The notes under the pieces are model-generated. The model did not search any database, was not told the DNA's origin, and worked only from the letters and a program-made list of their open reading frames with translations. A stretch of DNA of 64,000 nucleotides. It comes from Codonopsis lanceolata. Lineage: Eukaryota > Streptophyta > Magnoliopsida > Asterales > Campanulaceae. Below are positions 11,551-24,972 of this stretch, piece by piece; positions within the stretch are counted from its first letter, which is position 1, and each line of letters starts with the position of its first letter. The position numbers were made by a program, and so were the translations under genes. Location of the stretch: the NCBI GenBank assembly GCA_013146195.2, contig CM028377.1, positions 162,750,545 through 162,814,544 of the forward strand, read 5' to 3'.

Positions 11551-12590
11551 CGAAAAGAAACGATTTTTTTGAAAGGAAAGGATAATTAAATATTACACAC
11601 AATTCTTTTTTAAAAAAAAAAACCCTCTTCTTTTGTGATCCTTGAAATGGGACGATTACGTACCTTCGGACAATCCTCTCAAGAGAGTAAAAGATAAATA
11701 ATCAATTTTTTTATTTTTCAGCCCCTGCAAAATTGTTAGTGGTACAAAAAATATTGCAAAGATCCTGATATATATAAAAACAACACTAGATTAAAGGAAA
11801 GAAAACTTTTTTTTAAAAGGTGGAGTAAAAGGAAAAATGGGTGCACCAAACGGTAAAAATGAACGACCCGACGGATAAAATTGGTCCAACATCAGACAAA
11901 ATTGTTTAAAAATAGGAACAACCACGTAGGAAAAGGGGTGGGCGCAGCCCATAGTCACTTTGGGCGTTGCGCCCACATGAATTGTGCACATTCACTTTCT
12001 AACTTTTGACACTTTAATCTTTAACCTTTTCCCTTTTTGTTATTTAGGCCCCTCTGAATTTCCTTTTAACATTTTGGTCCGCTTGACGTAATAAAATTGT
12101 TTTTTTTTTAAATACGAATAATTTTTTTCTCTTTTTGATCTAGTTTTTTTTGTTGAACATTTTTTTAAAAAAACGAAATTATTATTTTATTTTTTTCTTT
12201 AAAGAAAAACGATTTTTTTTTTGAAAAAATATTCTTTCTTTTGGTTGGAAAGCATGAGTTTCTTTCTACTTTTTTCGGAGATATTTTTTTTTTATTTTGG
12301 AAGAGTGACTCTTTTTTTTAACAAATGAATTTTGTTTTCTTTTCAATTTTTTTAAATCTGAAAAACAATTTTTTTAATTAGAATTGAAAATTATATACAT
12401 ACAAGAAACCAAATAAATATAAAAGAAAAAAGAAAAAAAAAACAAGCATATTGATATTAAAGGAAAATAAAATAATAATAAGCCCCTTGCTTTTTTTTAT
12501 CCTGCCCGAAATTCTATTTTATTCTCTCTCTTTTTTTGTATTCGCAACGGTGTCCGCAACGAAGCTGCTGCAAGTTTCATAGTTATTTGC

Positions 12591-12698
<108 letters not shown>

Positions 12699-12822
12699 GC
12701 GATATTTAAACTGTTAAATAAATATAATAAGCATATTTAGCCAAAAACAAAAGAAAACTTTTTTTTCTTTTTTATGAAAATGAGTAGCCCTCTGTTTTTA
12801 CTTTATTTAAAATAAAAACAAC

Positions 12823-12841
12823 GTCCCCAGCGGAGTCGCCA
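12823..12841 (-). other. Primer binding site, tRNA-Arg type (Ogre/Tat)
   Basis: The plus strand reads GTCCCCAGCGGAGTCGCCA, so the element sense is TGGCGACTCCGCTGGGGAC. It is one base from the LTR end at 12843. The second copy has the same motif with one base changed at 26750-26768. Confidence 0.88.
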
Positions 12842-12842
12842 C

Positions 12843-15399
12843 TGTGAGTGCCCCGGTTTTCGACGTTTTATTTTTCCCTTAAAGGAAAGCAAAATCAAAA
12901 CGTTTTAAGGCGCGTGGAATACGCTCGGCCTCATTATGGACTCAAAATATGATCAACAGAGTCGTCATCTTTATTTTAAGGAAAAACAAAGAAAAACCAG
13001 ATGTAACCAGATTTGCAAAGGGTTCCGAGGCTAAGTTACGAGGTGGGAAGGTGTTAGGCACCCATCTCGCCCTTTCGGTCTCAAAATAGTTTTTTGACTA
13101 AAATATGTTTTTATATATATTTATTTAGCAGATGAAATAAAGAATTTAATCATATATATATATATGTACATATATTATCACAACACTTGTCACAGCCTCC
13201 TTTCGGGAGTTACAAATACATTTATAAATATTTTACCATAATAATGCTCTTTTTAGTGTTATTTTCTATAGAACTCCGGGCAGCATAAATGTTTGTATTG
13301 CTTACATTTTGCTAGTCTAAATAGCACTTATATAATAAAAACTTTAAATAACCTACCTGTTGAAGCGTGTGGGTTTTATCCCGTACTAACTAGCTTCTGG
13401 CAGGCTTAAGGTACGCTCGCTTTGTCCTTCAGGAAGAGGAGTCTTTTTGCTGCTGTTTTGCTGTTGCCGGGATTCGGGCAGAGTAACTGCTTCCAAAAGT
13501 TGCTTTTTCGGCCTCGGGATCCGGGCGGAACAACTACTTGTTTTTTGTTGTTGTTATTTGCTAGCTGACGGCGAAAATCGGGCAGAGCAACTGCTTATTT
13601 TTTACTGATTTGGCGTCTAGATTCGGGCAGGGCAGCTGCACTTTTTGGGATTTTTGGATCGATGGAATAGGGCGGAATCCTAACAGGGTAACTAGGTTTG
13701 ACTTTGGCCACTTGGTTTTGCTGTTTGGGGGAGATTTGGCGGAGCTCCGGGGCTAGATGAATAAATCTCTCGGCGTTCTCTCGGGAGAGCGATCACTCAC
13801 TGCACAATGAAAAGTTGTGAATTTCTGAGTATCGGATGCCTTTATTTATAGGTGAAAATCCTGGCTTCCTTCGTTGTTAAGTTTCATTCACTGAGCTTCA
13901 ACGGCTTGTACCCCGCACTGAGAAAATTGCACAAAAGACAAAATGCTTTAGTGCATTGAGCACTATTGGGCGCCACCCATGGAGTCATGGAGAGTAGGGG
14001 TGTGCACGGGCTCTAAGCCCGCGGGCATTGGCAATGCCCAGTATAGGCCCATCAGGTAGCGGGCATCATTTCAAAAAGCCCGATCATTACAAGCCCATGG
14101 GCATCAGTGGACAGGCTTTCAACGGGCATTGGGCGGGCACGGGCTTAATGGGCTTTATTTTCATGTTTTTAAATATTTTTACCATTCAAACTTCATTGCC
14201 ATGGAGTTTTGAAACAAATTTGTGTTGTGTAACTGATACCTGCAATATTATTAAGCCAACAATCCAATTGTTTTTGCCCACACCAATATTATTAGCCAAA
14301 CAGTCAACATATGAGGAGAAAGAAAAGAAATCATTGATTGAAACCTATCAAATTCTACATCACCATTCATATACGTGAATACAACAAACTTGAACATTCA
14401 TTCCCATTAACAATGATTCACACATATATTTTAAAAGAACTCCAGCTACAAGTAGGGAATCAAAATTCAAAATATACATATTATATAAATATACATGAAT
14501 GTATGACCTTCAAACCTTTTAATCTATGTTTTGCAATTTAGTTCAACGAAGAAACATCAATGTTTTTCAACGTAGATGGGAGCTTACTATACGAGAGAGA
14601 GAGAGAAAGAGAAAGGGAGAGGGCATGATTAACATGCAATGTCACAGCTATAAACCGTAATTGGTTTTGGGAAAACTCGATGAGGGTGGCGGCCGACGAC
14701 AAGGTTGAAGCCGCGAGTGGGATGGCGAGAAAGCAAGGAAGAGGCGACAGCAACTTCACGGCGTTGAGTTGTTGAAGCGTTGATTGTTCAAGAACGAAGA
14801 TGAAAGGTCAAACCAACGTGAGGCTGCCTGCGATACCTTGGTAACTGGGTTATAGAATTATTGAATCTGAATGAGTGAATGAGATAAAGATAGGATTTTA
14901 ACTTTTACTGTTTCAATTATTGTATATATAGAATTATATATTATAAAGTATAAACTATTAAACCTTAACCTGTTAACAAAGTATAAAAAATGAAGTATTA
15001 AACTTGATGGGCTGGGCTGGGCATAACGGGCAGGGAAAACTGGAGAGCCAGTGTGCCCAGTGTGCGGGCATCTAACCTCTCTAAAGCCCAAGATATAGGT
15101 GTCGGCCCATGGCACGGCACAATGCGGGCATAAGCGGCGCCGAGGCTTATGGGCTGGGCTGCTCACCCCTAATGGAGAGGGTGGGCGCCTCGCCAGGAGT
15201 CATTGTGGGTGGCGCCAGGCTCCTTTCTTTCATCTTTTTGACAATTTGGCCCCTACATTTCACTATTTATGCATTATGCTTTTTCTTTTGCATTTTCAAC
15301 ATTTTAAACCATGTAACTTGACATTCATTAGTGTTTTAACATGTTTTGATATCTCATGTCAAGATTACATATCAAAGGTACGAAATTTGATTGTCTACA
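12843..15399 (-). repeat. 5' LTR of the left Ogre/Tat-like element, split by a hAT
   Basis: On the plus strand it begins TGTGAGTGCC and ends TTGTCTACA. Removing the hAT and one TSD copy leaves about 1.37 kb. That is shorter than the 1.77-kb LTRs of the right copy, which contain two to three extra ~190-bp subrepeats (26229-26740). The five bases after the end are ACCAC, the presumed target duplication; its partner is off-window. Confidence 0.87.
13995..15171. mobile_element. Non-autonomous hAT element inside the LTR
   Basis: The terminal inverted repeats are TAGGGGTGTGCA at the left and, read inward from the right, TAGGGGTGAGCA. A perfect 8-bp target duplication, ATGGAGAG, lies at 13987-13994 and 15172-15179, the length diagnostic of hAT elements. 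The subterminal regions are rich in GGGC and GCCC words. There is no transposase frame in 1177 bp. The frame 14028-14378 overlaps the left subterminal repeats and has no recognisable domain. The empty site is visible in the sister LTR near 6376-6390. Confidence 0.92.
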
Positions 15400-17052
15400 A
15401 CCACATATCAAATCGAAGCTCTCACAGAGAGCTATAAGACATGTTAGGTTAACCCCATGATGTCTTCATTTTAAGACCAAAAAACGTTGTTTAAACACTG
15501 TTTTGGGCTTTAGAAGTTTTTTTTGATGCCCAATTTTCACTTTACAATTCCCAAATTTGAGTTAGGATTTTTGCTTTTTGATGCCCAATTTTTTACAATT
15601 TTCAATTGTTCATTGCGATGCCCAATATTTTCATTCCAATGCCCAAATTTGGGCAATAACTTTTTGCAATTTGATGCCCAATTTGACAGATTTCAATTGT
15701 GCATTGCGATGCCTAATGTTTTCATTTCAATGCCCAAATTTGGGCAGTGACTTATTTTGACATATTTCAATTTTGCATTGCAATACCCAATATTTTCCTT
15801 CTCATGCCCAAATTTGGGCAGTGACCTTTTCATTTCGATGCCCAAATTTGACATATTTCAATTGTGCATTGCGATGCCCAAATTTGGGCAGTAGCTTTGT
15901 CCGCGCACGGCGCACACCTTTTCTTCATTAAGGGTATGTTCATCATTTTATCCCCCAAAAGTGTACTTTTAGCGGTTGAAAACAAATATTATGGACTTTT
16001 CCGGTTATAATTTCATCACATGGGATCGGCCCGAATCTCTCACTTTTTGGTAAAATTTTGGCCAGTCTTTTTTTCAAATTTTGTAACCCCAAAAGGTTAC
16101 CGTTCTTTTTTTCATGACTTACGACGGAGGAGATGGAAGAAGAAGATGGATGACGTGGTTTGGTTCTTTATGATTTTTTATTGCAGTACAAATATATTGG
16201 ATTAATGTATCGCGTTGCAAATATTGATGTATCGCGGTTCAAACATTGATTTGTCGCAGGGGTCGAGGGGGCAGCGCCCCTTTGTGGGGGGCTCGGGGGA
16301 AACGCCCCCGAAAGGTAAACAATTTTTTTAATTTATGAAATACGAAATTCTAATGGATCTATGTTGGATTGTGATTTTTCGGTAGAGACGAAGGCGGAGG
16401 AAGAATATGGCTTACAACGGAGGAGATAGAAGAAGAAGGTGGATGGTGTGGTTTGGTTCTTTATGATTTTGTATCGCGGTGCAAAAATATTGGATTAATG
16501 TATCGCGTTGCAAACATTGATATATCGTGGTTTAAATATTGATGCATCGCAGTGCAAAAATAGACTAGTATGATGAATCGTGATTCAAACATTGATGTAT
16601 CGCGGTGCAAAAATAGGCTAGTCAAATTAAACTGATGAATCGCGATTCAAACATTGATATATTGCGATGCAAAAATAGACTTGGCAATTAAACTAATGAA
16701 TCGCAGTGCAAAAATTAATTTAATAAAATTGATGCATTGCGGTTCAATAGTCAATGCACCGTGATTCATTTCGTAACGCACCTCATACTCATTAAAGGTA
16801 TCGTAGTCTTTTTGTCTCTAAAATTGTCTTTTTCCGATTTTAAGAAAAACATGGGACTGGAGCGATTGAAACTTTTGAAAAAGTGGACCGGTCCGCAATT
16901 TTTCCTTTTTTGGGGGTAAAATTATTGTCGGTCTCTTTTCCAAAGTTTTTAACCTCAAAAGTCCATCATTCTTTTTTTCAACCGCAAAAGGCTAAGTTTC
17001 TAAATATTGTTCCGAAAATGCCACGGTACTAGAGCTTCTTACTCTTGATAGT
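15400..17052. repeat. Non-coding repetitive DNA with two kinds of internal repeats
   Basis: From about 15520 to 15900 the words GATGCCCAAATTTGGGCA and TTCAATTGTGCATTGCGATG recur in a degenerate tandem pattern. From 16195 to 16770 another word family, TGATGTATCGCGGTGCAAAA, recurs with changes. A GC-rich foldback lies at about 16258-16315. A block of about 190 bases near 15925-16090 recurs near 16785-16990 and 20445-20620. No coding domain is visible. The structure suggests a decayed non-autonomous element of unknown class, later split by the LTRs listed next. Confidence 0.6.
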
Positions 17053-19864
17053 TGTAAGTCCAGTTGGCAACGAAATAATGCTAGGGGTGAATAGCATTTT
17101 AAAAACTTTTGAGGGTTGTTTTGAAAACCTTTAAAAGTTGAAGTGGAAAAGATATGTTTTTTAGTAGCTGATGTAAAATCAGTAGGTAGCAGCTGCTGAA
17201 TGTAAAATGGTTTGGTTTGTTTTTCTTTTGATCACTTAAGTATAGTGACTGAATTGAAGTACAATATATATAAGATCAACTATGTAAATAATTCAGGAAT
17301 GTAACTGTTAAACACATAAGTAGATAGAAGTTGCTTAAGTGTATGAACAGTAAAAACAACAGGTAGTAGAACACAGTATTTGGAGTGGTTCATAGTGTTA
17401 AAACTGCTACGTCCACTACCAAGTTGGTCAAACTTGGATTTTGAAGTGCACTAAATATATTGAAATTTTAAGTGATCACTAACGGATCTGTGTATAACAA
17501 AAACCAGTGTTTGAGGAGTATGATTGAGCAACAATCATACTCGTGCAACAATCAAGTATTCTTTTAAGATTAGGAAGAAGTAAGGAAGAATAGAATGATT
17601 GTCTAAACAAATACTAGAAAAGAATAATTTGTGAAAGATTATCTAGTAAGTGTTTGAGGACGGGAACACATCAAGGAAAGACTTGCTTGAAGAAATATGT
17701 TGAGTGTCCAGTCCTGGGTTGAAGCAAATCAAAGAGAGAATATAGTGTGAGTAATGAATGATAGCTTCTACCCTTGTGAGACTCGGAACATTTCAAAAAG
17801 ATTTGCTTGAAGGGATATGAGAAATGTTTTGGTCCAGTTCTTCACTCCTTCAATCCTTGCATCACGTCTTTAAATAGAAGTCTTGAGTTTAGAGTCATTG
17901 GAGAGTGTCAGTCCCAAAGGGCACAATAATAAGTTAGAGGGGGGGTTGAATAGTTTATTAAACACTTAAAACTTTCTGTATTTATTCCTAAAACAAGAAC
18001 TTGCAATCTATTGAAAAGATTGAAGTAGCGGAAGTCTTGCAAGGAAGACAGACTAAGTCTGCTGGTGAAGTACTACGGGTAAACTTAGCTGGTTACTCAA
18101 GTTTGCAGCTAAAGGAATAAGTTAACAGATATGAAAACAGAGTAATGCAGTAAGTAAAGAACACATGTATTTTGAGATGGTTCGCACTATAAAGAGTAAT
18201 ACATCCACCACCAAGGCAGTCAACCTTGGATTTAAATGTGCACTATATTTTCCACTAGTTCTATTACAGAAATATCCAATGGATCGTGTACAAAATATTT
18301 GACTTGTGTTTTGGGGTGGGGGTATTGAATATCTGGACAAAACAAAATATTCAACGTGCAGAAGAATAGTAGAAGGAACATCAATAAGAAGCAAAAGATT
18401 AATGGTTGATGCAGATCTTCTTGTTGTTGTTGAGGACTTCGTTTATTAGTTGATGATCTCTTGAATGCACTGAGTGTATAAATCTTGATCTTGTTGTGAA
18501 GATTCAGAGCATTGTTTTTCTTCAGACTTTAATGGAAGTATTTATAGCTTGGGCATTATTGAGATCGTTGGTAAAGACGAAGTGAGTAACAACTCTATTA
18601 GGTTGAATGCATTAAATGCCCGGAGCTGTTTGTGGACTTCTTCTTCAACTGATACTGAGCAGGGAATGGTGAAGAGTTATTCCAGCAACTAGTAGGTGAA
18701 CAATTAGAGTTGCAGACATGCAATAGTTGGTACAGTTTGTATGTGCCAGTCTGTTCACCTGCTCTGTCACTTTTCAGGAGACGAAAGTCTTCATGCTTTT
18801 TCAGAAAAGATGGAGGAACGTGTATGAGAAGTCAGGAGATGATTTAATTCAAATTCAAACTGATTTAAGGCTTGAATTAAACAATCCACTTGAGCTTTGA
18901 AATCTGGAAGTCTTGGACACGCCATGCTGATTCGATGCAAACAAGGTCTGCCGCTGGGGGCTGCTTGAAGTCTTCCGGTGAAGCCTTCAGCCGAAGTCTT
19001 CCGCTGAACATGTGAAGTCTAAAAACTATTATAAGGCAAAGTTCTATACACAGTTGCCACGCTAACTGGTACGCAGCCCAATTAGCCACTAAGCATAAAA
19101 CCTAATGTAATGAATGAACAAATGCAAATCAAGATACAATAAGAAACAAAAGAGAGGAAGGTTGAATTTTGAATCTCATAAAAAAATGATGATTAGATCT
19201 TTTCAATTGAATGTACTGAGATCTTTGAAGAGGTGTAGAAACGGAAGATATCACTTAGTATAAGAATATACATTCATAAAGAGGGTGACTAGATATCTTC
19301 TTGCATAAAATGAGGAGATCGATATTTCTAGCATGATATATTAAAGAGGGTGGTTGGCTAGTTGATATATTAAATTGCAGAGCATTTAAGGTGATGGCAA
19401 AAAGTCATTTATGAATAGTATGAGAAAAATGTAAGTTTACTTTATAAAATAAAGAAATAAGGAAAGAGAAAACTCTCTTTAATGTTAATGTAGAACATAT
19501 CAGCTTGTTTACTTTCTCAAAGTAAACATTAGCAACTTGTACTATTCATCGACACTATTCACTTATTACAGTACATTAGCTGCTACAGTGATTTCAGCAG
19601 TTACAAAGCAGCTGCAGTACCTACAGCTTCAGTAGCTACAATACTTTCAGCAGCTGCAGCTTCTTTCAACTTTCAGTTTCATGCTTGCAAAGCTATTAGA
19701 ACAGTCTAAATAAAGTTGCCTTCTAGAGTGTAGCACGTAGTCTACTAACAAATAAGTACATAGGCAATTCTTTTAAGACTTAAGTAATGGTTACAAACAA
19801 ATCCAATATAAAATGGAATATACAAAATTGCTTTAAATAATTAATCAGTTTAATATTCCCAACA
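17053..19864. mobile_element. Outer solo-LTR-like element containing a second solo LTR
   Basis: The ends are TGTAAGTCC and TATTCCCAACA, flanked by ATAGT (17048-17052) and AGAGT (19865-19869), a 4/5 target duplication. The start, with CTAGGGGTGAATAG shortly inside, and sequence such as CAAACTTGGATTTTGAAGTG resemble the inner LTR family (CAACCTTGGATTTAAATGTG), so the two are probably related, perhaps Ty1/copia-type. Without the inner insertion it is about 1.56 kb. No internal element region is present. Confidence 0.65.
17906..19151. mobile_element. Solo LTR, copy 1 (1246 bp)
   Basis: It starts TGTCAGTCCCAAAGG and is flanked by a perfect GAGAG duplication at 17901-17905 and 19152-19156. It aligns over its whole length with 36171-37402. 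The shared landmark GGGGGGGTTGAATAG lies near the start and GCCACGCTAA near the end. The terminal CA has become AA. Confidence 0.85.
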
Positions 19865-20614
19865 AGAGTTGACATCTATCGAAGATAAGGATTATTTTTA
19901 CCATCTGTCGGCATCTAATGAAGACAGAGATGAAGCTTGGCCGGACATGGCAGAGCAAAGATAGTCGTCGAATTTGGGTAGGGAAGGTCGGATCTGGCAT
20001 AGTTGTTGGCCGACACATTGAAGAATGTCGGCGATACTGGAGGGTCGGGGCTACTGTGAGACATGAGAGAGGGAGAGAATCCGTGTCTAGGTTGACTCAA
20101 ACATGAACGAGGCCAGCCTGCTTTGGTGGGTTTGGGTCTATAACTCATGCTTTCTCCAAGATTAGCATATATCTCATGTTTTATCCAATTAGAAATTGCA
20201 TGTAGAAAGCCTGTAATATCATTGATAAATTAGTTCCTGACATACAGCGTGCCATACAGGGGCCGGGGGAAAAAGAAATTAGATGCGGCCTGCCTCTACC
20301 TGTGGGAGTTGTATTTAGTCGCAACTTTAATTTGTAATATCGCTTCCTTGATTTCGAGAATTCTTGCTTATACATACAAATGTCCTTTTTTGAATCGCGG
20401 TGCATTTTCAAAAAAATATTGAATCACAATGCATTTCCGTAGTGTACCTCAAACTCATTAAGGGTATTGCAATCATTTCATCCTCAAAAGTGTCATTTTC
20501 CAATTAAAAAAACATGGTACTTAAGCGAATTAAAATTTTGAAAAGTGGACCGACCCGCAAATTTTCCTTTTTTTGCAATAATTACGGGCCAGTCCCCTTT
20601 CCTGAAATTGTAAC
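19865..20614. other. Intergenic remnant, no gene
   Basis: No coding domain is visible on either strand. The part from about 20395 to 20614 repeats sequence found near 16770-16990 and 15925-16090, so it is the far side of the repeat that 17053-19864 interrupts. Confidence 0.5.
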
Positions 20615-23600
20615 TATAATACCTTGATTTCTATTTAGTTTGAGTTGGGTACAATGGTCGCATTTCTTCCTTTGTTGATTGCTTTGATTGGTTTGTGAGA
20701 GAGTCTAGATGTGTGTGAGTGACCACATTAAGACCAAAACACTATTAATAGATGCCATATAGTTGTTGACTTGCTAAAGTCACAAGTTGTAACTCGACGT
20801 TAGTCGGAATGCGACTCGGTTAAGAGTTTGCTTGCGTTTTGTGTTCGTGACCTCGGGTTGGTCCTAGATCTTTACATGATGATTATTAACATGTCTAGAT
20901 GTGTTAGACTTATAGTTGGATGCGTTCCTTGAGTCTAGTGATGTTTTGACGCTTCGAGGATAACAATTGTTCTTATCGCGTAGTTCGAGATTGAGTCGTG
21001 TCATCATCTCGTCTTTCGGGAGTTCTTATTCTCCTATCTGTTGTTTAACATCTTATAATCATTCAAGTCTATTCAATATCCTTTTGACTTGTTTATAGTC
21101 TTATGTTCTTGCCCGTCGGTTCGTGGTTTCATTCGTCGTTTCATTATTGAGTTGTTGTACCTTACTTCGGTTTCGTTCCGTGTTATTTCGGGAGTTGTTT
21201 CTGGGTGTTTCGTGGGAGTTCTAGACCTACTTTGAATGTTGTTTGAACCTTTTTTAGTTTAGTTAAATGTTTGGGGTCTTTTAGGGTTTAATTATAGGTC
21301 ATTTGGAGCTTCAAGGCTTGCGGTTGCATGAGGGAAAGACCTTACCCCCGCAAGGTCAACATAAAAACTCACCAAGTAAAGGTAAGAAGCATGCAGTCGC
21401 ATGGTAGGAGACCATGCGGGTGCATGGTCATCGAATCAGCCTTGCCATGTTTTGGGTTTTTGAAGAGAATTTCCTATCCTACCCTTATTAAACCCCCTCT
21501 AAACCGTTCCTAACCCTCATACTTAGTCCTAATCATGTCCTAACACTCTTGGGTAGTTTATTAAGGTTGGATTAGTGGTTGATTACTCCTAATCTTCACT
21601 AATTGTACCACGAAATTATCTATTGTACCCTTTTTATTTGTGGAGGTATAAATACACAAACCCATTTGGGAATGCAGCAAATTCCCTTCATTTCTTCCCC
21701 TCTTCATACGTTTTAGAGAGATAGAGAGTTCATGGGGGCTTTGAGCCCTAGCTCTTCTTCCTCCAATCCATGAAGATCCGACCATTGGATTGTCGATTAA
21801 CTTCGGATTCTTGAAGCCCTCGACGAGTAGAACAACTTCACCGATCCAATTTTCATTCTTTTTGGTTTTCATCCAAGCTAGGTAAGCTACTATACTCCTC
21901 TTCTTTTGGATTTTGTTCTCATTGACCCTAAGGAAAACAAAGAGGCTTGCTATTTGAGGTCAATGAGTAAATATGTATGCTTTGTATGATTTTATTTTGA
22001 ATTTTGAAGAGTGAACTTGCTAGAAGCATGAGTAGGATGATTTCTATGTTTAATAAGGTATATTATTAAGCTTCATTATGTGAGTTTAGACCTTTGAGCA
22101 TGATAGTTAAGTAATTTTCTAGAAACCTAGGGTTGGATATGATTCGTATTCTTATATACTAAATGGTATTACTTGTGTTATGAATCATGGTGAGAGTTTC
22201 TATTGAATATTTATGAATTATTGGAATTATATATGGTTATATGTTTAAGGTTTGGAAGCATGCTTGATGAACTCCTATTTTTGGTTGTGAGCATGATAAA
22301 GGAATTGTTATTTTGGTTCATATGCTTGAAATGTAATATTTGACTTTAATGGATTAAGTTGACTTTCATGTATATAAGAGTATGTTATTCAACTCTAATT
22401 CATGAATTTAAGGTTATGAGCATGCTAGATGAATTTATATCTTGGTTATGAGCATGTTAGATGAATGTCTATTTTGGGTGAAAGCATGCTAGATAAAATT
22501 CTATCTTGAGATACATGCTTGAAATGTGATGATTGACTCTAATTAATAAGTGTTGATCTATGAACCATGTTTGTGTATTTTGTTGGGAAGGTATGGATTA
22601 TTTTGGATTACACAATGATTGTTGACCTTGAGAACTTAGCCATGAATATCAGCTAATGAACATAGGAGGGTTATGATGCAAATAGCTTCTACGGCCTAGA
22701 ATTGTGTAAAGTATAGAAATGACTCAACGGAGTCAATTATGGGATTAATATGAACATAGAGAATTACATATTGAGATCCTACGGAATTTGGGGTAGTTTT
22801 GATGGAGGTTAAGCCTCCAAGCGTTTTCAAGTGTATGAAGAACACTTGGGTATTAGAGAATTGATATTATTGCTCTAATGTGTTTATGTGCTAGTTAGCA
22901 TTGAAATGCATATATAACTATGTGATTTAAAAGTACATACCTACTTGATTGGATTAGTGCGCTATTTCGTACTCTTCCTTTGGTTGAGCATTCGAGTATA
23001 TATTACATGTGCTTGCATTTGAGTCCAGCTGGCGTCGTTTTGTTTAAGTCATTGGCGGGACGATGCATTGTCTTCAGGAATTGTGGGATTCGTGATCGCA
23101 ATGGAACTCGACACGGTGACCTTGATAGTTATGGAACAAGAGCCTGAAATGTCTTGGGGACGTCGATACCACAAAAGGGATATTGAGGACACATTAATGG
23201 CACGTGTTTTGCAGAAGCTACACGGCGGAAGCGAAAAGGAAATCATCTTCTCTCTTATGTGGTTTATTTTACGAGCACTTATATGAATTGTTGTGCTACG
23301 TAGCTAATGATATGATTTGCCTGAGATGATGATTGTTTGATGAAATGTTATAATAGAAATATAACATGATATCCATGATTAGAATGGAAACCATAGTCTC
23401 CCTTATGTGATTTATTATATGAGTTATATAGAATGATGTATTATGAGACTTACGGTATAATTGGTTTATGTGGATAATGGTCTGATGGAATGTTACAATA
23501 TGAAGATAACATATTATACATATTGGGAATGAGAATCATACTCTATTGATAAGAATTATTTTATGATGAATTATATAGAACGATGTTCTATGTGACTATT

Positions 23601-24429
23601 GATAGAATTTGATTATGTTGAGGATTATTCCATGAAATGATATATTATGAGTATGACATGATATATAAATGTTTTACTTGAGCATAATGTCATGCCATGA
23701 CATTGTATCTTTAGTAGATTACTAAGTCTTTATGACTTACTCTGTTTACTTTGTTTTCCTTAGATTCGAGCCGAGCTAGTGATTCGAAGGAATCCACTGA
23801 GTCTACGATAGTACGCGTGGTTCTTTGTGGAGGTTGCTACTAGTCATATTTTGTAGCCCTTTGTTTTGGAAAGGACGATTGGGAAGTGAAGTTATATAAA
23901 CTTCACTATGGGTAGTAAGACTTGTGGTTATTTATTTGGTACTTGTACTTGTTATATTACTACTTAGTCTTCTGTGAGCCGATGGATATTAGTCGAGCCA
24001 TGTTCAGATAATCATAATTATTTCTATCCATCTCAAGTATGTATTATATTGTTGGTTATGTTGTACTCCGACATGTTTAGCCGTAGAGTGTGTAGATTAG
24101 AGTTGTAGACTTAGTTTAATGTTGGGTTTCGATTATAACGTTGCCTATGACTTGAATTTATTATTATATATAATTGCATACATGTGGTTTTATTGTACGT
24201 GTCTAATGTTGCGTCACGTGCTTTGAATTTTTGGGCTGAGAGATTTACTATCTATTAGGTTGTTTTGTATTTCATAGCTTGTTAGCTCAGGTTCCATTAC
24301 GTTATTTGCTTCCGCATTTGTTGAGTCGTTGGCGTATCGATGTTATGGCCTTACCCTTTGCTTGTTATTTGTGTGTTTTGGAAGCACGACCTTGAGGTCT
24401 CATATTGGGGTCCGGGTCGGGTCGTCACA
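20615..24429 (-). mobile_element. Probable large (3.8-kb) LTR, possibly solo
   Basis: The plus-strand right end is GGTCGGGTCGTCACA; in reverse complement it starts TGTGACGACCCGACC, a common plant Ty3/gypsy LTR start. The left end TATAATACC would be the mutated partner end. The flanks GTAAC (20610-20614) and TTAAC (24430-24434) match at 4 of 5 bases. Sequence to the left resembles 16930-16950, and to the right 16968-16995, consistent with insertion into the same repeat. There is no gag, pol or primer site inside. Short dyads near 21310-21430 (GCATGCAGTCGCATGG and similar) are notable. Confidence 0.55.
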
Positions 24430-24434
24430 TTAAC

Positions 24435-24675
24435 CGCTCCACTACTTTTTTTTTTCCAATCGCATAAGTCAACAATTTTAATTTTTTTCCCAATATTACC
24501 TCGTCTCTCTCTTTCTCGTCTTCTTCATCGTAGCCGACGGTGTCTACAATTTCAAATTCAAGGCCACCTACTTTATCAAAGTTAAGAAAGTTTGCTGCTT
24601 GCAAAAATACGCACATCACTCGGGAACACAAGTATCCAACAAACTTGTACAATCTCATGGAGACGTTTTTGTACA
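24435..24675. other. Short unclassified stretch
   Basis: The minus-strand frame 24425-24658 encodes an acidic segment (DEEDEKERDE) preceded by VFLQAANFLNFDKVGG. It has no known domain that I recognise and could be a captured or decayed gene fragment. There is nothing else to call. Confidence 0.3.
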
Positions 24676-24972
24676 GGGCCGATCGGGGGCCTAAGGTCGA
24701 TCATCTCCAATGGGGCCATTCCTTTGGAACAATTTTTTAAATTTTTTTTGAATAACTAAATAAATAATCAAACAAACATAAAAGATAATTAAAAAAACAC
24801 TTCATTTCACTCAAAAAACAAACAAACAATTTTTTATGTACAATTTCTCGTTTTTAGTATATAATTATAGTAGATGTACAATTTTTCATTAACATAAATT
24901 AATGATTAATCTCAATTTCTCTATTTTAGAATTATAGTATATGTTCAAATAATCAAAATTCAATTAGAATAC

